Assembly (NCBI GenBank): GCA_014804285.1
Contig: JAAVAA010000091.1
Span: 1 to 28,897, forward strand
Source: Lachnospiraceae bacterium
GTDB taxonomy: Bacteria > Bacillota > Clostridia > Lachnospirales > Lachnospiraceae
Reading direction: 5' to 3'
Length of the DNA: 28,897 nt
Shown: positions 15,971 through 23,524 of the stretch, one piece after another
Numbering within the stretch: position 1 is the stretch's first letter
Layout of the letters: each line of letters begins with the position of its first letter
Position numbers and translations under genes: made by a program
Notes under the pieces: model-generated
Databases searched by the model: none
What the model was told of the DNA's origin: nothing
Seen by the model: only the letters and a program-made list of their open reading frames with translations

Positions 15971-16387
15971 ATGAGTGAATTAGTATTAAAATATAACGAA
16001 TTGACAGCCCAACAATTTATAGAGTTATGGGAAACTGTATGGGGAGATGGTCCGTCACTGGAGCAGACTGAACTGGCTATGAAGCATACACTATTTCGTA
16101 TTTCCGTATGGGATGGCGATAAGATTGTAGCTATGGCGCGTATGAATGGAGATATGGGACTTGATTATTACATTAAAGATGTGGTGGTGCGACCGGAATA
16201 TCAGCACAAAGGGATTGGTCGAATGATGATAAATGAATTATTAAAGTTTATCAACGACAATGGTGTAAAAGGAACAGAAATTTTTGTTGAGTTATGTGCG
16301 TTTCCAGATAAGATTCCATTTTATGAAAAGTTTGGATTTGAGGCAAATGAAGCCCAAAGACTAAAAATATTTCATCATGTAGATTGA
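15971..16387 (+). CDS. GNAT family N-acetyltransferase
   Basis: A 138-residue minimal GNAT. The acetyl-CoA loop VRPEYQHKGIGRMMINELL and the end IPFYEKFGFEA are intact, so it is probably active. ATG at 15971 has GGAG 10 nt upstream. The small size and composition resemble the general aminoalkyl/spermidine-type acetyltransferases, but the substrate cannot be inferred. Confidence 0.9.
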   Translation: MSELVLKYNELTAQQFIELWETVWGDGPSLEQTELAMKHTLFRISVWDGDKIVAMARMNGDMGLDYYIKDVVVRPEYQHKGIGRMMINELLKFINDNGVKGTEIFVELCAFPDKIPFYEKFGFEANEAQRLKIFHHVD

Positions 16388-16424
16388 TAATCAAATCAAG
16401 AAAAATAGAGCAGAGAGGTCACCT

Positions 16425-16804
16425 ATGGACTTACGATACGAGAAATACAAGAACAGTAAAATCCATTGCCGGATAATTTTCTATACGAAGCAATTTTTAT
16501 TCCTGAGGGTATCGAACCTCCGCCCAAAACCATTATCACATCTCCCGAATTGCAGATTTATGTTGAGCGTTTTGGAGAGTTAAAAGATGACAGGGGATTA
16601 GTTGCGGAGGTTGACGGTAAAGTTGTCGGGGCTGTTTGGGTTCGCATTATGAATGATTACGGGCATATAGATAATGAAACGCCCTCTTTAGCGATTTCTC
16701 TTTCTGTTCAAAAAGCCAATTATGCGGCAAGACTGTATTTAAAAATCGGTTTTGAGATTTTAAGAGAAAACGAAGAGGAATATATCATGGTGCACTTTTT
16801 ATAA
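16425..16804 (+). pseudogene. Decayed GNAT acetyltransferase
   Basis: The remnant begins at an ATG with an AGAGAGG site but changes frame within a few codons. The correct frame then reads IREIQEQ, a TAA stop at 16457-16459, NPLPDNFLYEAIF and onwards to the normal end of a GNAT (SVQKANYAARLYLKIGFEI). Between DNETPSLAISL and SVQKANYA about 30 residues are missing, exactly the segment that should carry the acetyl-CoA loop (R-x-x-G-x-G/A). Three independent lesions show it is dead. Confidence 0.85.
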
Positions 16805-16826
16805 ATCACAGAAAGGGATGATTTAT

Positions 16827-17014
16827 ATGCTCACTATAGATGCAAAGGGAATATTAAAAAATACCGGCAGAACAGTTCCTATGCTTCAATTACCTTTATA
16901 AGCCCGAAATATTATAGCAACTCTTTATGGATTGGCAAAATTTTAGATATGTATGAAGGTTCAAAAGTAATAGGTACTTTTATGGTAACAGAAATATTAA
17001 ATCCTATCCTTGAT
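16827..17014 (+). pseudogene. Internally deleted small beta-barrel (EF-Tu C-terminal-like) protein
   Basis: An ATG with AAAGGGA upstream begins MLTIDAKGILKNTGRTVPML, and a TAA follows at 16899. In another frame the sequence continues as ITFISPKYYSNSLWIGKIL, DMYEGSKVIGTFMVTEILNP, the typical second half of a conserved small Firmicute protein whose strands resemble the elongation-factor Tu C-terminal barrel (S-W/LWIG-x-x-I/L-x-x-YEG). The central third is missing, and the deletion also shifts frame. Downstream it runs into the convergent leucine-rich-repeat remnant. The family assignment is from memory of the motif. Confidence 0.55.
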
Positions 17015-17618
17015 GCAAGTTCCTCTACACTAAATCGTTCAATAATCACATCCAGCTCTTTTATTTTGCTCTGTGCCAGGTAAGAAAAATCATTATCTAA
17101 AATTCTGTTCCCCCACCATCTAAAATGTGTAATATTGCTGTGAATTAACGGTTTCAGACTTTCTATATCCATCTTTGACCAGACTCTATTCCCTAATGAA
17201 AAATATTCTATATTAGGTGCAGTAACAATTTTTTCTATAGAGTGTAATCTGGAAAAATCATATATTGCCAGTCCTTTTAGATTCTCATTTTTCGCATATC
17301 CCATAGCTTTGTAGCTCTCTGATTGAAAAAATAATGCAAATATTCAAGCTCATTCAAATTACTTAACGGGGACAAGTCAGTAATCAGTTTATTCTTCCAA
17401 AATGAAATTGCCGTAAACGGATTGCCATAATTCTGTATCAAATACTCAAAAGACTCCTGATTCAGCCCTGATATAATAAGCGATTTCGCATTCGGATATT
17501 CCTGAATGATATCTATCTGTTCCCTACTTGTTGTTCCACCTCCAACATCTCTTTGCACTATTGATAAATCGAACAAGTTGTCGCTATAGTTTTCAAAATT
17601 AGATAAATTCACTTTCAT
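16912..17618 (-). pseudogene. Frameshifted leucine-rich-repeat-like protein
   Basis: Two overlapping frames give one protein of about 235 residues. The N-part (MKVNLSNFENYSDNLFDLSI ... LITDLSPLSNLNELEYLHYF) ends out of frame near 17290, and the C-part resumes with ENLKGLAIYDFSRLHSIEKI, IEYFSLGNRVWS and SYLAQSKIKELDVII. The repeated L-x-x-L-x-x pattern about every 22 residues is leucine-rich-repeat-like. One base lost or gained near the GCGAAAAATG run at 17277-17304 explains the break; a sequencing error is possible. The last 30 residues overlap the opposite-strand remnant and are probably not original. Confidence 0.65.
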
Positions 17619-17744
17619 AAATATAAATTCCCTGTCCAATATTTTTTGAACGCCTTTCTCCTTCTATAAATTCATATTTTCAGTTTGATCACTTCGCGGA
17701 TAAACTGAGATTTTTGCACTTGTGGGAAAGCAATATATACCAAT

Positions 17745-18002
17745 TCATCTAAGTTCGCACTCATTATTATCTTGTAATGACAGCGAATAATAACCAATGA
17801 TTTTACTATCATCATAATATGCAAACATGGGTCTATGCTCATTTTGGTATTGATATAGCAGTCTATTTTCTGTTGTAGCAAATGCCGTAAATCGTGGGGC
17901 ATTATCAATCGTATACCCCAGTTCGTCAGCAACCGTAAGAAAGCTTTCTTTTATAACATTAACACATTCTGCAATGTCTTTTTCATGTATTTCCTTTATC
18001 AT
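17745..18002 (-). pseudogene. 3'-truncated GNAT-like acetyltransferase
   Basis: Starts MIKEIHEKDIAECVNVIKES, the typical first strand and helix of a GNAT. It continues through RPMFAYYDDSKIIGYYSLSL and stops at NNECELR just where the next strand and acetyl-CoA loop should begin. The 85-residue product lacks the cofactor site and is very likely non-functional. The start has only a weak ribosome site. Downstream sequence in another frame cannot be assigned with confidence to the lost half. Confidence 0.65.
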
Positions 18003-18214
18003 ATTTTCACCATTTCGCAATCTCGGATCATCAACTGAAAATGGATTGACACACCATATCCAATCAACCATTTGACACTATATAATAATAATTTTGATTG
18101 TTTCTTTTTTCAACACTTTTCAGCAATATAGGAAGAACTATAGATAGATAAATAAATTAACTAAAATACGATGATTATTGTACAATCAAATATAGATTGT
18201 ATTTAATGCAATTT

Positions 18215-18848
18215 ATGGCAGAACAATCATATCAATTACTTCAGGAGGATCCCTATGAACAATACTTTAACAGAAAAATGACTTAAAGAGAGAAACTTAT
18301 TTGCACACATAACAACACAAATTAAACCACAGAATGAACTAAAAACTCTTTTGAAAAATTGTAGGAAGTGTCTAATCTTTCTACCGTAAGACGAGAAACA
18401 CGACAGGAATTTCAGATTGAAAATACGATCAACGGCAGTGGTCCGGGTGGAAAATTCTCTTTGTCAGATACTTTAAGAATGCAGTATCAAATAAGCCGCC
18501 TGGATGAATACTGTGATGAGAATATGAAATCTGTCAGGGAAGTGTTCTGTTATAATGCAGTGGAACAGGATCGGGACGTTGTACTTTGGAATCTGGCGGA
18601 AGTACTGATGCTATACCGCATTAACAGAAATAACAAAATTGAGCTTGTAGGCGTGGGGGAGTATTACCATAAATGGTACGAATTATCGCTGGATGGAAGT
18701 AAAACAGGGAACAAACAGAGGAATGCTGATATGGCACGCGAATTCCAAAGGGGGCGGAAATGCCAATAACTGGAGTTCCAATAATTGGAACAATGGGCAG
18801 CCTATCAGTAATTTAAGAGATAACGGAATCTCTTATACGGCCAGATAA
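18215..18848 (+). pseudogene. Multiply frameshifted gene with Asn-rich C-terminus
   Basis: Four consecutive reading frames join into one plausible protein of about 210 residues. MAEQSYQLLQEDPYEQYFNR ends near 18284; LKERNLFAHITTQIKPQNEL runs to about 18358; VSNLSTVRRETRQEFQIE ... ELSLDGSKTG runs to about 18730; GGGNANNWSSNNWNNG ends at the TAA at 18846. At least three shifts are needed, so it is dead. A good AGGAGG site before an ATG at 18255 reads only nine codons. The WSSNNWNN tail is reminiscent of C-terminal variable regions of diversity-generating retroelement targets, but no reverse transcriptase is present. Family not recognised. Confidence 0.55.
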
Positions 18849-18871
18849 GAAATGACCTAAATAGGGATTTT

Positions 18872-18904
18872 AAAAGAGCGTGTAAGTAAATTATACGCTC
18901 TTTT
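18872..18904 (+). terminator. Intrinsic terminator, possibly bidirectional
   Basis: AAAAGAGCGT and ACGCTCTTTT form a perfect 10-bp stem, extendable by a few pairs inwards, around a short AT loop, with T-tracts on both strands. It lies between the Asn-rich pseudogene and the minus-strand TA locus and suits both directions. Confidence 0.75.
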
Positions 18905-18989
18905 ATACATGCCTTTCTGACATAAAAATTGCTTTATACAGTTCTTTTTCGGTTATTGTTCTTATGGTACTGCCGGAACAATTAAAATA
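18903..18989 (-). pseudogene. Possible serine-recombinase C-terminal remnant
   Basis: A 28-codon stop-bounded stretch on the minus strand reads CSGSTIRTITEKELYKAIF and ends in TAA. A Cys followed by 'S-I-R/E-L-Y-x-A/V' resembles the end of the zinc ribbon of large serine recombinases ('C..H.IREK.LY..V'). It has no start and no ribosome site. If correct it is a scrap of a former integrative element next to the TA locus. Very short, so low certainty. Confidence 0.22.
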
Positions 18990-19018
18990 TTACCATGATC
19001 GCTGATGAAATGTTGCCG

Positions 19019-19366
19019 TTACTCTTCCCAATAATCCTCCGTTTCTTCCGTAGCAGTCTTTATACCAAAGAGCTTCCACATAAAGTCCTCTTTTTCATTA
19101 TATATATCCGTAATCTTTATAACATCAGCTTTAACCTGATAAAATACATAATTATGCTGGGCATATAACATTCTATAATCACAAGGAATACCTAAAACAC
19201 TTTCCACAGAAACACCTTTGTTCTCAAACTGCTGCAAATCACGAACAGACTTCGTCATTTCCTTGATAACCGTATTAGCTGTGTCCGCTCCATACTCCCG
19301 TGTCACATACTGCTTTATCTGCTTTAGCTTCTCACGAGCATCTGGAGAGTATTTCAGGTTCTTCAA
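19019..19366 (-). CDS. RelE/ParE-type toxin
   Basis: A 115-residue toxin of the RelE/ParE superfamily. KYSPDAREKLKQIKQYV is the usual first strand-helix, and IPCDYRMLYAQHNYVFYQV the central strands. The end, IKITDIYNEKEDFMWKLFG, matches the family pattern 'I..IyheR.d...lf'. The start is TTG at 19366, since GGAGG lies 7 nt upstream inside the antitoxin gene and the antitoxin stop overlaps it; longer frames run through the antitoxin. Family members either cleave mRNA at the ribosome or poison gyrase, and the sequence does not decide which. Confidence 0.88.
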   Translation of the reverse strand: MKNLKYSPDAREKLKQIKQYVTREYGADTANTVIKEMTKSVRDLQQFENKGVSVESVLGIPCDYRMLYAQHNYVFYQVKADVIKITDIYNEKEDFMWKLFGIKTATEETEDYWEE

Positions 19367-19623
19367 TCTGCTACCTCCAATTCTTTTTCCAACTCTTCTG
19401 CTGAAATCCAACCTTCCTCGTCTGCCCGTTCCTCTGCTTTCTTCAATTTGGAAAAAAGTGTATAGGCAGCTCGGCATCTGTCAAGTTCATCTATCTCAGA
19501 CATAGTAAGAATGCCATATTCTCCGCGTCCGTTGCGTGTAAGATATACGCGGCTTGAAGCATCTACCTGCTTCAATACTTCTGTATAATTTCTCAAATCT
19601 GAAATCGGTTTTATATTTGGCAT
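19363..19623 (-). CDS. Phd/YefM-like antitoxin
   Basis: An 86-residue antitoxin. The N-terminus MPNIKPISDLRNYTEVLKQV is the classical Phd/YefM DNA-binding fold, with YLTRNGRGEYGILTMSEIDE next, and the acidic C-terminal helix (KAEERADEEGWISAEELEKE) is the toxin-binding part. ATG at 19623 has GAGGAG 9 nt upstream. It overlaps the toxin start by 4 nt, the usual coupled order of antitoxin then toxin. It should repress its own promoter. Confidence 0.9.
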   Translation of the reverse strand: MPNIKPISDLRNYTEVLKQVDASSRVYLTRNGRGEYGILTMSEIDELDRCRAAYTLFSKLKKAEERADEEGWISAEELEKELEVAD

Positions 19624-19653
19624 AGCAATCATCTCCTCACTAAACTTTCTTTT

Positions 19654-19683
19654 ATTATACACATATTAGTATGCTTTTGCCAA
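19654..19683 (-). promoter_or_regulatory. Promoter with operator-like palindrome, RelE/ParE TA locus
   Basis: Minus-strand -35 TTGGCA and a perfect -10 TATAAT are 18 bases apart, about 30 nt before the antitoxin start. The spacer contains CATACTAATATG, an inverted CATA/TATG pair, in the expected place for the antitoxin operator. Confidence 0.65.
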
Positions 19684-19758
19684 TAAATTCACATGCAAAT
19701 TTGCACGTTTTTCCTATTAGTAACATTTATTTTACCTAAAATTTTCCTCACTATTATT

Positions 19759-20454
19759 TCAGTCAAAATTTTCAGAGTCAATATATTTCTGTGTGAATGC
19801 ACAAACAGCAAAACATTTGCCACACAAATCCATTTTTATACCAGTTTGTTCTGTCATAATCTGCACCTGTTTTAGATAACATTTCTGTTCGTCAAACAGC
19901 TTGCTTCGTTCCATTCCCGCTTCCCATAACGTTCCGGAAAGTGCCTCTGCCGGACAACCTTTAACACAAAGAGTACAACTGCCACATCTTGATTTTGTAA
20001 TTGCATCCGCAGTCTGAAGCGGTGCATCTGTCAAAATTGACGATAGCCGCACTGCACCACCATATTGCTGAGTTATCAGAAGACAGTTTTTCCCAATCCA
20101 GCCAAGTCCTGCTCGTGTTGCTGCGGTCTTATGCGGAAAGTTTGAAATCCATTTATCACGATCAATTTGCACTACATCAGTTGTCATTGCAACGGCATTA
20201 TATCCTTTATCTATCAGATACTCCGCTCCGTTTGTTACTATTCTGTTTAGTCTGTCGTTCATCTCATTATATGCGTTGTAGTAGGCTTTGCTTGGTGCTA
20301 TTTTAAGAGACTGCACTATATCCGCCGGCACAGGAATAGCAACAGAAACCGCTCTTGGATAAATCAGACTTTTATCCATACTCATGTCCGCAAAGCCAAC
20401 AAGCGCTGCACCGCAATCATGAAGATAATCATAAAGTTGATTTGTAAGATTCAT
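19759..20454 (-). CDS. Epoxyqueuosine-reductase-like (QueG-like) iron-sulfur protein
   Basis: A 231-residue protein of the QueG/cobalamin-dependent reductase group. The segment KTAATRAGLGWIGKNCLLIT, followed by GGAVRLSSILTDAPL, is strongly conserved in that group. Two 4Fe-4S clusters are bound by CGSCTLCVKGCP and CGKCFAVCAF with an intervening Cys. QueG proper is around 310-390 residues, often with C-terminal helical repeats missing here, so this is the short clostridial version. It may reduce another substrate than epoxyqueuosine. The start has only a weak GGCGG site about 8 nt upstream. It is a single-gene unit. Confidence 0.85.
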   Translation of the reverse strand: MNLTNQLYDYLHDCGAALVGFADMSMDKSLIYPRAVSVAIPVPADIVQSLKIAPSKAYYNAYNEMNDRLNRIVTNGAEYLIDKGYNAVAMTTDVVQIDRDKWISNFPHKTAATRAGLGWIGKNCLLITQQYGGAVRLSSILTDAPLQTADAITKSRCGSCTLCVKGCPAEALSGTLWEAGMERSKLFDEQKCYLKQVQIMTEQTGIKMDLCGKCFAVCAFTQKYIDSENFD

Positions 20455-20522
20455 ATTTTTTACCGCCGTATATGAAATTTATATTATCCGCATTTGCAAT
20501 CAATATGACTGTTTTCTGCCAG

Positions 20523-20945
20523 TTATTCTTCTGCTTCCATTAAGGCACTAAAGTCATCTGGGCGCATCACTTTTATCATTGCCCCCTGATAGTCTTTCAC
20601 GTTTCTGGTAATGATATAGTCCATATCTGCTTTTACTGCTGTTCTTTCAATAACTGCATCCTCATAGTCACTAACCGCCGAAGCAAGGGCATCCACGCAC
20701 TCATCCTCTGTCACTGTCAGTATCCCCATAAGGGAGAATAGTTTTCCCATCACCTGTTTTGCCTGCTCTGTACTGTGCAGGTATTTCCTCACAAGATAGT
20801 AAATATCCGTGGCAGAACTTGCAGTAATGTACACATCCATAATGCGATTGGCTGCCATAAGGAAAATCTTTTCTGCACTCTCCTTCCATGGTTCCCTGGA
20901 CGTCAGTGCATCAACAATCACATTTGTATCAATCAGCACTTTCAT
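20523..20945 (-). CDS. PIN-domain toxin (VapC-like)
   Basis: A 140-residue PIN-domain ribonuclease. The first acidic residue is in MKVLIDTNVIVDAL, followed by TASSATDIYYLVRK and SDYEDAVIERTAVKADMDYI with the central acidic pair, and ITRNVKDY at the end. These are the four Mg-binding acids in the usual spacing. Toxins of this kind cleave tRNA or other structured RNA. It begins directly at the antitoxin stop, so translation is coupled. Confidence 0.88.
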   Translation of the reverse strand: MKVLIDTNVIVDALTSREPWKESAEKIFLMAANRIMDVYITASSATDIYYLVRKYLHSTEQAKQVMGKLFSLMGILTVTEDECVDALASAVSDYEDAVIERTAVKADMDYIITRNVKDYQGAMIKVMRPDDFSALMEAEE

Positions 20946-21161
20946 TTATTTTGCACCAAGCCTCTCTCTTTTCGCTTCGTCCATATCCGCATCTACGGGG
21001 AGAATCCCAAATAAGGATTTTGCTGTCTCTACCCTGTTCTGATAGGGATTGGTTAGTTTTGCTATTACTTTACCATTTTTGGTGATAAAAACATCCTCTG
21101 TTGCAGATAGTACCAAATATTTTCCAAGATTGTTTTTTAGTTCTGTTGCTGTGACTGACAT
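20946..21161 (-). CDS. Phd/YefM-family antitoxin of the PIN toxin
   Basis: A 71-residue protein. MSVTATELKNNLGKYLVLSA is a textbook Phd/YefM N-terminus, FITKNGKVIAKLTNP the following hairpin, and the charged C-terminus (DADMDEAKRERL) the toxin-binding segment. ATG has AAGGAG about 8 nt upstream. Phd with PIN rather than Phd with Doc is a common clostridial pairing. Confidence 0.9.
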   Translation of the reverse strand: MSVTATELKNNLGKYLVLSATEDVFITKNGKVIAKLTNPYQNRVETAKSLFGILPVDADMDEAKRERLGAK

Positions 21162-21187
21162 AAAACCACTCCTTTCTCTGTACTATT

Positions 21188-21216
21188 ATTATATCTAAAT
21201 CGTACGATTTTATCAA
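21188..21216 (-). promoter_or_regulatory. VapBC-like promoter with perfect palindrome in the spacer
   Basis: -35 TTGATA and -10 TATAAT are 17 bases apart on the minus strand, 27 nt before the antitoxin start. Fourteen of the 17 spacer bases (21197-21210) form the perfect palindrome AAATCGTACGATTT. A dimeric antitoxin bound there would block RNA polymerase directly, so it is almost certainly the autoregulatory operator. Confidence 0.75.
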
Positions 21217-21248
21217 CTTGTTTGGCTAAAATATGCAAGAATACCAAT

Positions 21249-21788
21249 CTAAAATCCGGAGTTACACTCTTTATTTTGTATACGTTCTATAATGAAGTTT
21301 GCGTTCTCATCAATAGACTTTGTTCCATCAAGCCGTATAACCGGGCACTTTAAAGACTTTACCCATTCCTCAACAGTATTCTCGTCTCTGGATTCAACAA
21401 AATGAAAGAATTTTTCTTCCTGCTCATACAAATCTCCACCTAATAACATTCTATTGCCAAACTTCTGAAAAGAACGTTCTTTAACTCGTTGAAGTCGAAT
21501 ATCCTTTGGAACATCCAGCAATATAGCATACTGAATAAACGGGTAAATATCTTCCCCATAATCTCCTTTAACAGATGCAAGAATAAAGTTTTCATGTGTT
21601 TTCATTTCTTGTAACAAAATTGTCTCAACTTCCTCATGGGTACGTGGAAAAGCATATATATAATTAAGATCTGTTTGGGGAAAATACAGATCTTCAATGT
21701 CAATAAAATAAAAGTACAATTTCTCTGCAAGGGCTTTTCCAAGCGAACTCTTTCCTGCACCATTTAAACCGCATATAATAATTCCCAT
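21249..21788 (-). CDS. P-loop kinase (AAA_18/shikimate-kinase-like)
   Basis: A 179-residue nucleotide-binding protein. The Walker A loop GLNGAGKSSLGK is at residues 7-18, and the acidic pair in FIDIEDLYFP is in the substrate/Walker B position. A lid-type arginine set is visible in RLQRVKERSFQKFG. Likely a small-molecule or nucleoside-type kinase; the substrate is unknown. ATG has AAAGGG about 9 nt upstream. Single gene. Confidence 0.85.
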   Translation of the reverse strand: MGIIICGLNGAGKSSLGKALAEKLYFYFIDIEDLYFPQTDLNYIYAFPRTHEEVETILLQEMKTHENFILASVKGDYGEDIYPFIQYAILLDVPKDIRLQRVKERSFQKFGNRMLLGGDLYEQEEKFFHFVESRDENTVEEWVKSLKCPVIRLDGTKSIDENANFIIERIQNKECNSGF

Positions 21789-21950
21789 AAAATTTTCCCT
21801 TTCTAAACGGAGCCCTTTTCATTAAAAATTATACCTCTGTAATGCTCGATATCATAGCTTAAATATCTAAATTTGTACCCGCAAGAGAGCACAAATTAGC
21901 TTCCAAATCCTTACATCCTCAAAATCGTCGCGCGCCGCCTCCTTAAACTG

Positions 21951-21959
21951 TGTTATACT
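21951..21959 (+). promoter_or_regulatory. Extended -10 promoter of the AraC/BtrH-like unit
   Basis: TGT-TATACT matches an extended -10 element. No -35 hexamer lies 16-18 bases upstream (that stretch is GC-rich), so the promoter probably needs either the extended -10 or an activator. Confidence 0.45.
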
Positions 21960-21960
21960 T

Positions 21961-21982
21961 TGAATTGCTTCGAAGCAATTCA
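21961..21982. promoter_or_regulatory. Perfect 22-bp palindrome before the AraC-type gene
   Basis: TGAATTGCTTC followed at once by its exact reverse complement GAAGCAATTCA. It starts where transcription should begin and ends a few bases before the GGAGG ribosome site of the AraC-type gene. It may be an operator for autoregulation, or, in RNA, a hairpin with almost no loop next to the ribosome site. Confidence 0.55.
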
Positions 21983-22000
21983 GATTGGAGGCGATGGATC

Positions 22001-22387
22001 ATGAATCAATATATCCTTATCTGGTCAGTCTGTACCTTTGTGGAGGCTCGTGTACAAGAAGAAATCCATCTGGAGGAACTGGCCTGCCAGACAGGATTTT
22101 CTCTGGCCCATATCCGTGATGTATTCCGTGAAAATACCGGGAAGTCCCTGTCCCACTATATACAGGAACGCAAAATTGCAAATGCTGCGCAGCAGCTTCT
22201 TTACACAGATGATAAAGTCATCGATATCGCCATACATTACGGCTATTCGGGCAGAACCGTGTTCTCCCGGGCATTTAGACGGTTTACAGGCTATACTCCG
22301 TCACAATTTCGCACCGAGCGCCCTGCTACCACTCCCATACGGCTATGCGCCGGGGTATTCGGTCCCGATCTTCCCAGAAAGAATTAA
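22001..22387 (+). CDS. Short AraC-family regulator (MarA-sized)
   Basis: A 128-residue protein consisting only of the double helix-turn-helix of the AraC family. The first is LEELACQTGFSLAHIRDVFR, and the second DIAIHYGYSGRTVFSRAFRR followed by the signature GYTPSQFR. There is no ligand-binding domain, as in MarA/SoxS. The ATG at 22001 has GGAGG 9 nt upstream; an ATG 7 nt earlier is out of frame. The stop is 32 nt before the BtrH-like gene, so the two are a unit, and the partner may act as sensor or enzyme. Confidence 0.9.
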   Translation: MNQYILIWSVCTFVEARVQEEIHLEELACQTGFSLAHIRDVFRENTGKSLSHYIQERKIANAAQQLLYTDDKVIDIAIHYGYSGRTVFSRAFRRFTGYTPSQFRTERPATTPIRLCAGVFGPDLPRKN

Positions 22388-22419
22388 GCTCTGACCTCAA
22401 AGAAAGGATAAATAACAAA

Positions 22420-23472
22420 ATGGAAAATTTGAACACAACAGTTTTATATGGCGTACCTAAGGTGGCTTACGGTACAGAAGGATGCACCCCTTTCCCTATG
22501 TGCGTCCACTCCTGCGCAAACTATCTCGGCCTGCCTGTGGATTATACCCAGGCTATAGTCGAAAGCGGCGCGGCATTCCGGCTGGTATGGGATACTGCCT
22601 GCTGGGACGGTGGCAATGTAGATGCCGTCTTTACCTTTGATCAACCGGATAAACTATTCGCCTGCGGGATGCGCATCATGGGACGAAGCCTGAAAATCCT
22701 CAGGCGCACGCCGGAGATGAAGAAGGAGGACTTTACCGATTTCATCCGGACGGAAATCGACTCCGGACATCCCGTAATCGCCCTTGGCATCATCGGTCCG
22801 CCGGAGGCCTGTGTCATCGCCGGGTACCGGAATGGCGGCGATACACTACTTGGCTGGAACGTGTTTCAGGAATACCCCGAGTACCAGACACAGGTGCAGT
22901 TTGAACAGAACGGGTATTTCATCACGAGTAGCTGGTGGGAAAATCCAATGACCGAGGCACTGATCGCCCCAGGGACGGAGACCCTCCCTCCCCTCTCCCC
23001 AAAAGAGGTGCTCCAGAACGCAGCGAGAGTGCTAAAGGCGCGTACATGTGAGACACAAGCCAAGGGGATTCTGGCCTACGATGCATGGAAAGATGCTCTT
23101 TTACGCGAATCAGATTTCCCCCGGGATGCAGTCTTTCCTGTACTGGTGGAGCGCATGATGTGCCACGGCGATGCCATGGACTGCCTCTCCGACGGACGTC
23201 ATCATGCCGCCAAATATCTGCGCAGGCTGGCTGAAAAATGTCCGGTACAGGCAGAAAAGCTGGACAGAACAGCTCAGGAATTTGAACATATCACAAAAAT
23301 CATCTGGGAAGAAATGATTCCCGTCTTAGGCGGCTGGGAGCGTGGCGAAAAGCAGATGCGCCAGCTGGCAAAGCCGGAGAACCGACGCCTGTTCGCCGCA
23401 CAGATTGACCGGATGAAAGCCCATGACCAGCGGGCATATACCAATTTGTGTGAGCTTGTTGAAGAACTTTAA
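22420..23472 (+). CDS. BtrH N-terminal-like (papain-fold-like) protein
   Basis: A 350-residue soluble protein. The first 190 residues resemble the BtrH N-terminal domain, a papain-like acyltransferase/peptidase fold: FPMCVHSCANYLG holds the candidate Cys, GHPVIALGI and the later GYRNGGDTLLGWNVF give the His and Asp/Gly strand positions. BtrH itself transfers an acyl group from a carrier protein in butirosin synthesis. The remaining 150 residues are helical (VLKARTCETQ, HHAAKYLRRLAEKCP). ATG has AAAGGA 11 nt upstream. GC-rich like its AraC partner. The assignment is by motif and context. Confidence 0.6.
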   Translation: MENLNTTVLYGVPKVAYGTEGCTPFPMCVHSCANYLGLPVDYTQAIVESGAAFRLVWDTACWDGGNVDAVFTFDQPDKLFACGMRIMGRSLKILRRTPEMKKEDFTDFIRTEIDSGHPVIALGIIGPPEACVIAGYRNGGDTLLGWNVFQEYPEYQTQVQFEQNGYFITSSWWENPMTEALIAPGTETLPPLSPKEVLQNAARVLKARTCETQAKGILAYDAWKDALLRESDFPRDAVFPVLVERMMCHGDAMDCLSDGRHHAAKYLRRLAEKCPVQAEKLDRTAQEFEHITKIIWEEMIPVLGGWERGEKQMRQLAKPENRRLFAAQIDRMKAHDQRAYTNLCELVEEL

Positions 23473-23477
23473 TCCCA

Positions 23478-23524
23478 ATGAGGGTGTCCCAAAAGTCATG
23501 AGATGACTTGAGGGACACCCTCAT
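23478..23524. repeat. 47-nt hairpin with IS-end-like arms; left inverted repeat of the SLATT unit
   Basis: A 13-bp perfect outer stem (ATGAGGGTGTCCC/GGGACACCCTCAT), two mismatched bases, a 7-bp inner stem (AAGTCAT/ATGACTT) and a 3-nt loop. The first 23 bases recur, inverted and 21/23 identical, at 25988-26010. Palindromes containing GGGTGTCCC are familiar at ends of insertion sequences and as dispersed elements in Firmicutes. No U-run follows, so termination is a secondary possibility for the BtrH-like gene on one side and the metallophosphoesterase on the other. Confidence 0.8.

Noticed and set aside
6150..16387. Integron-like gene cassette array, suggested by many single small enzymes
   Set aside because: No integrase and no recurrent palindromic attC-like sites between genes; several genes form ordinary operons with overlapping ends.
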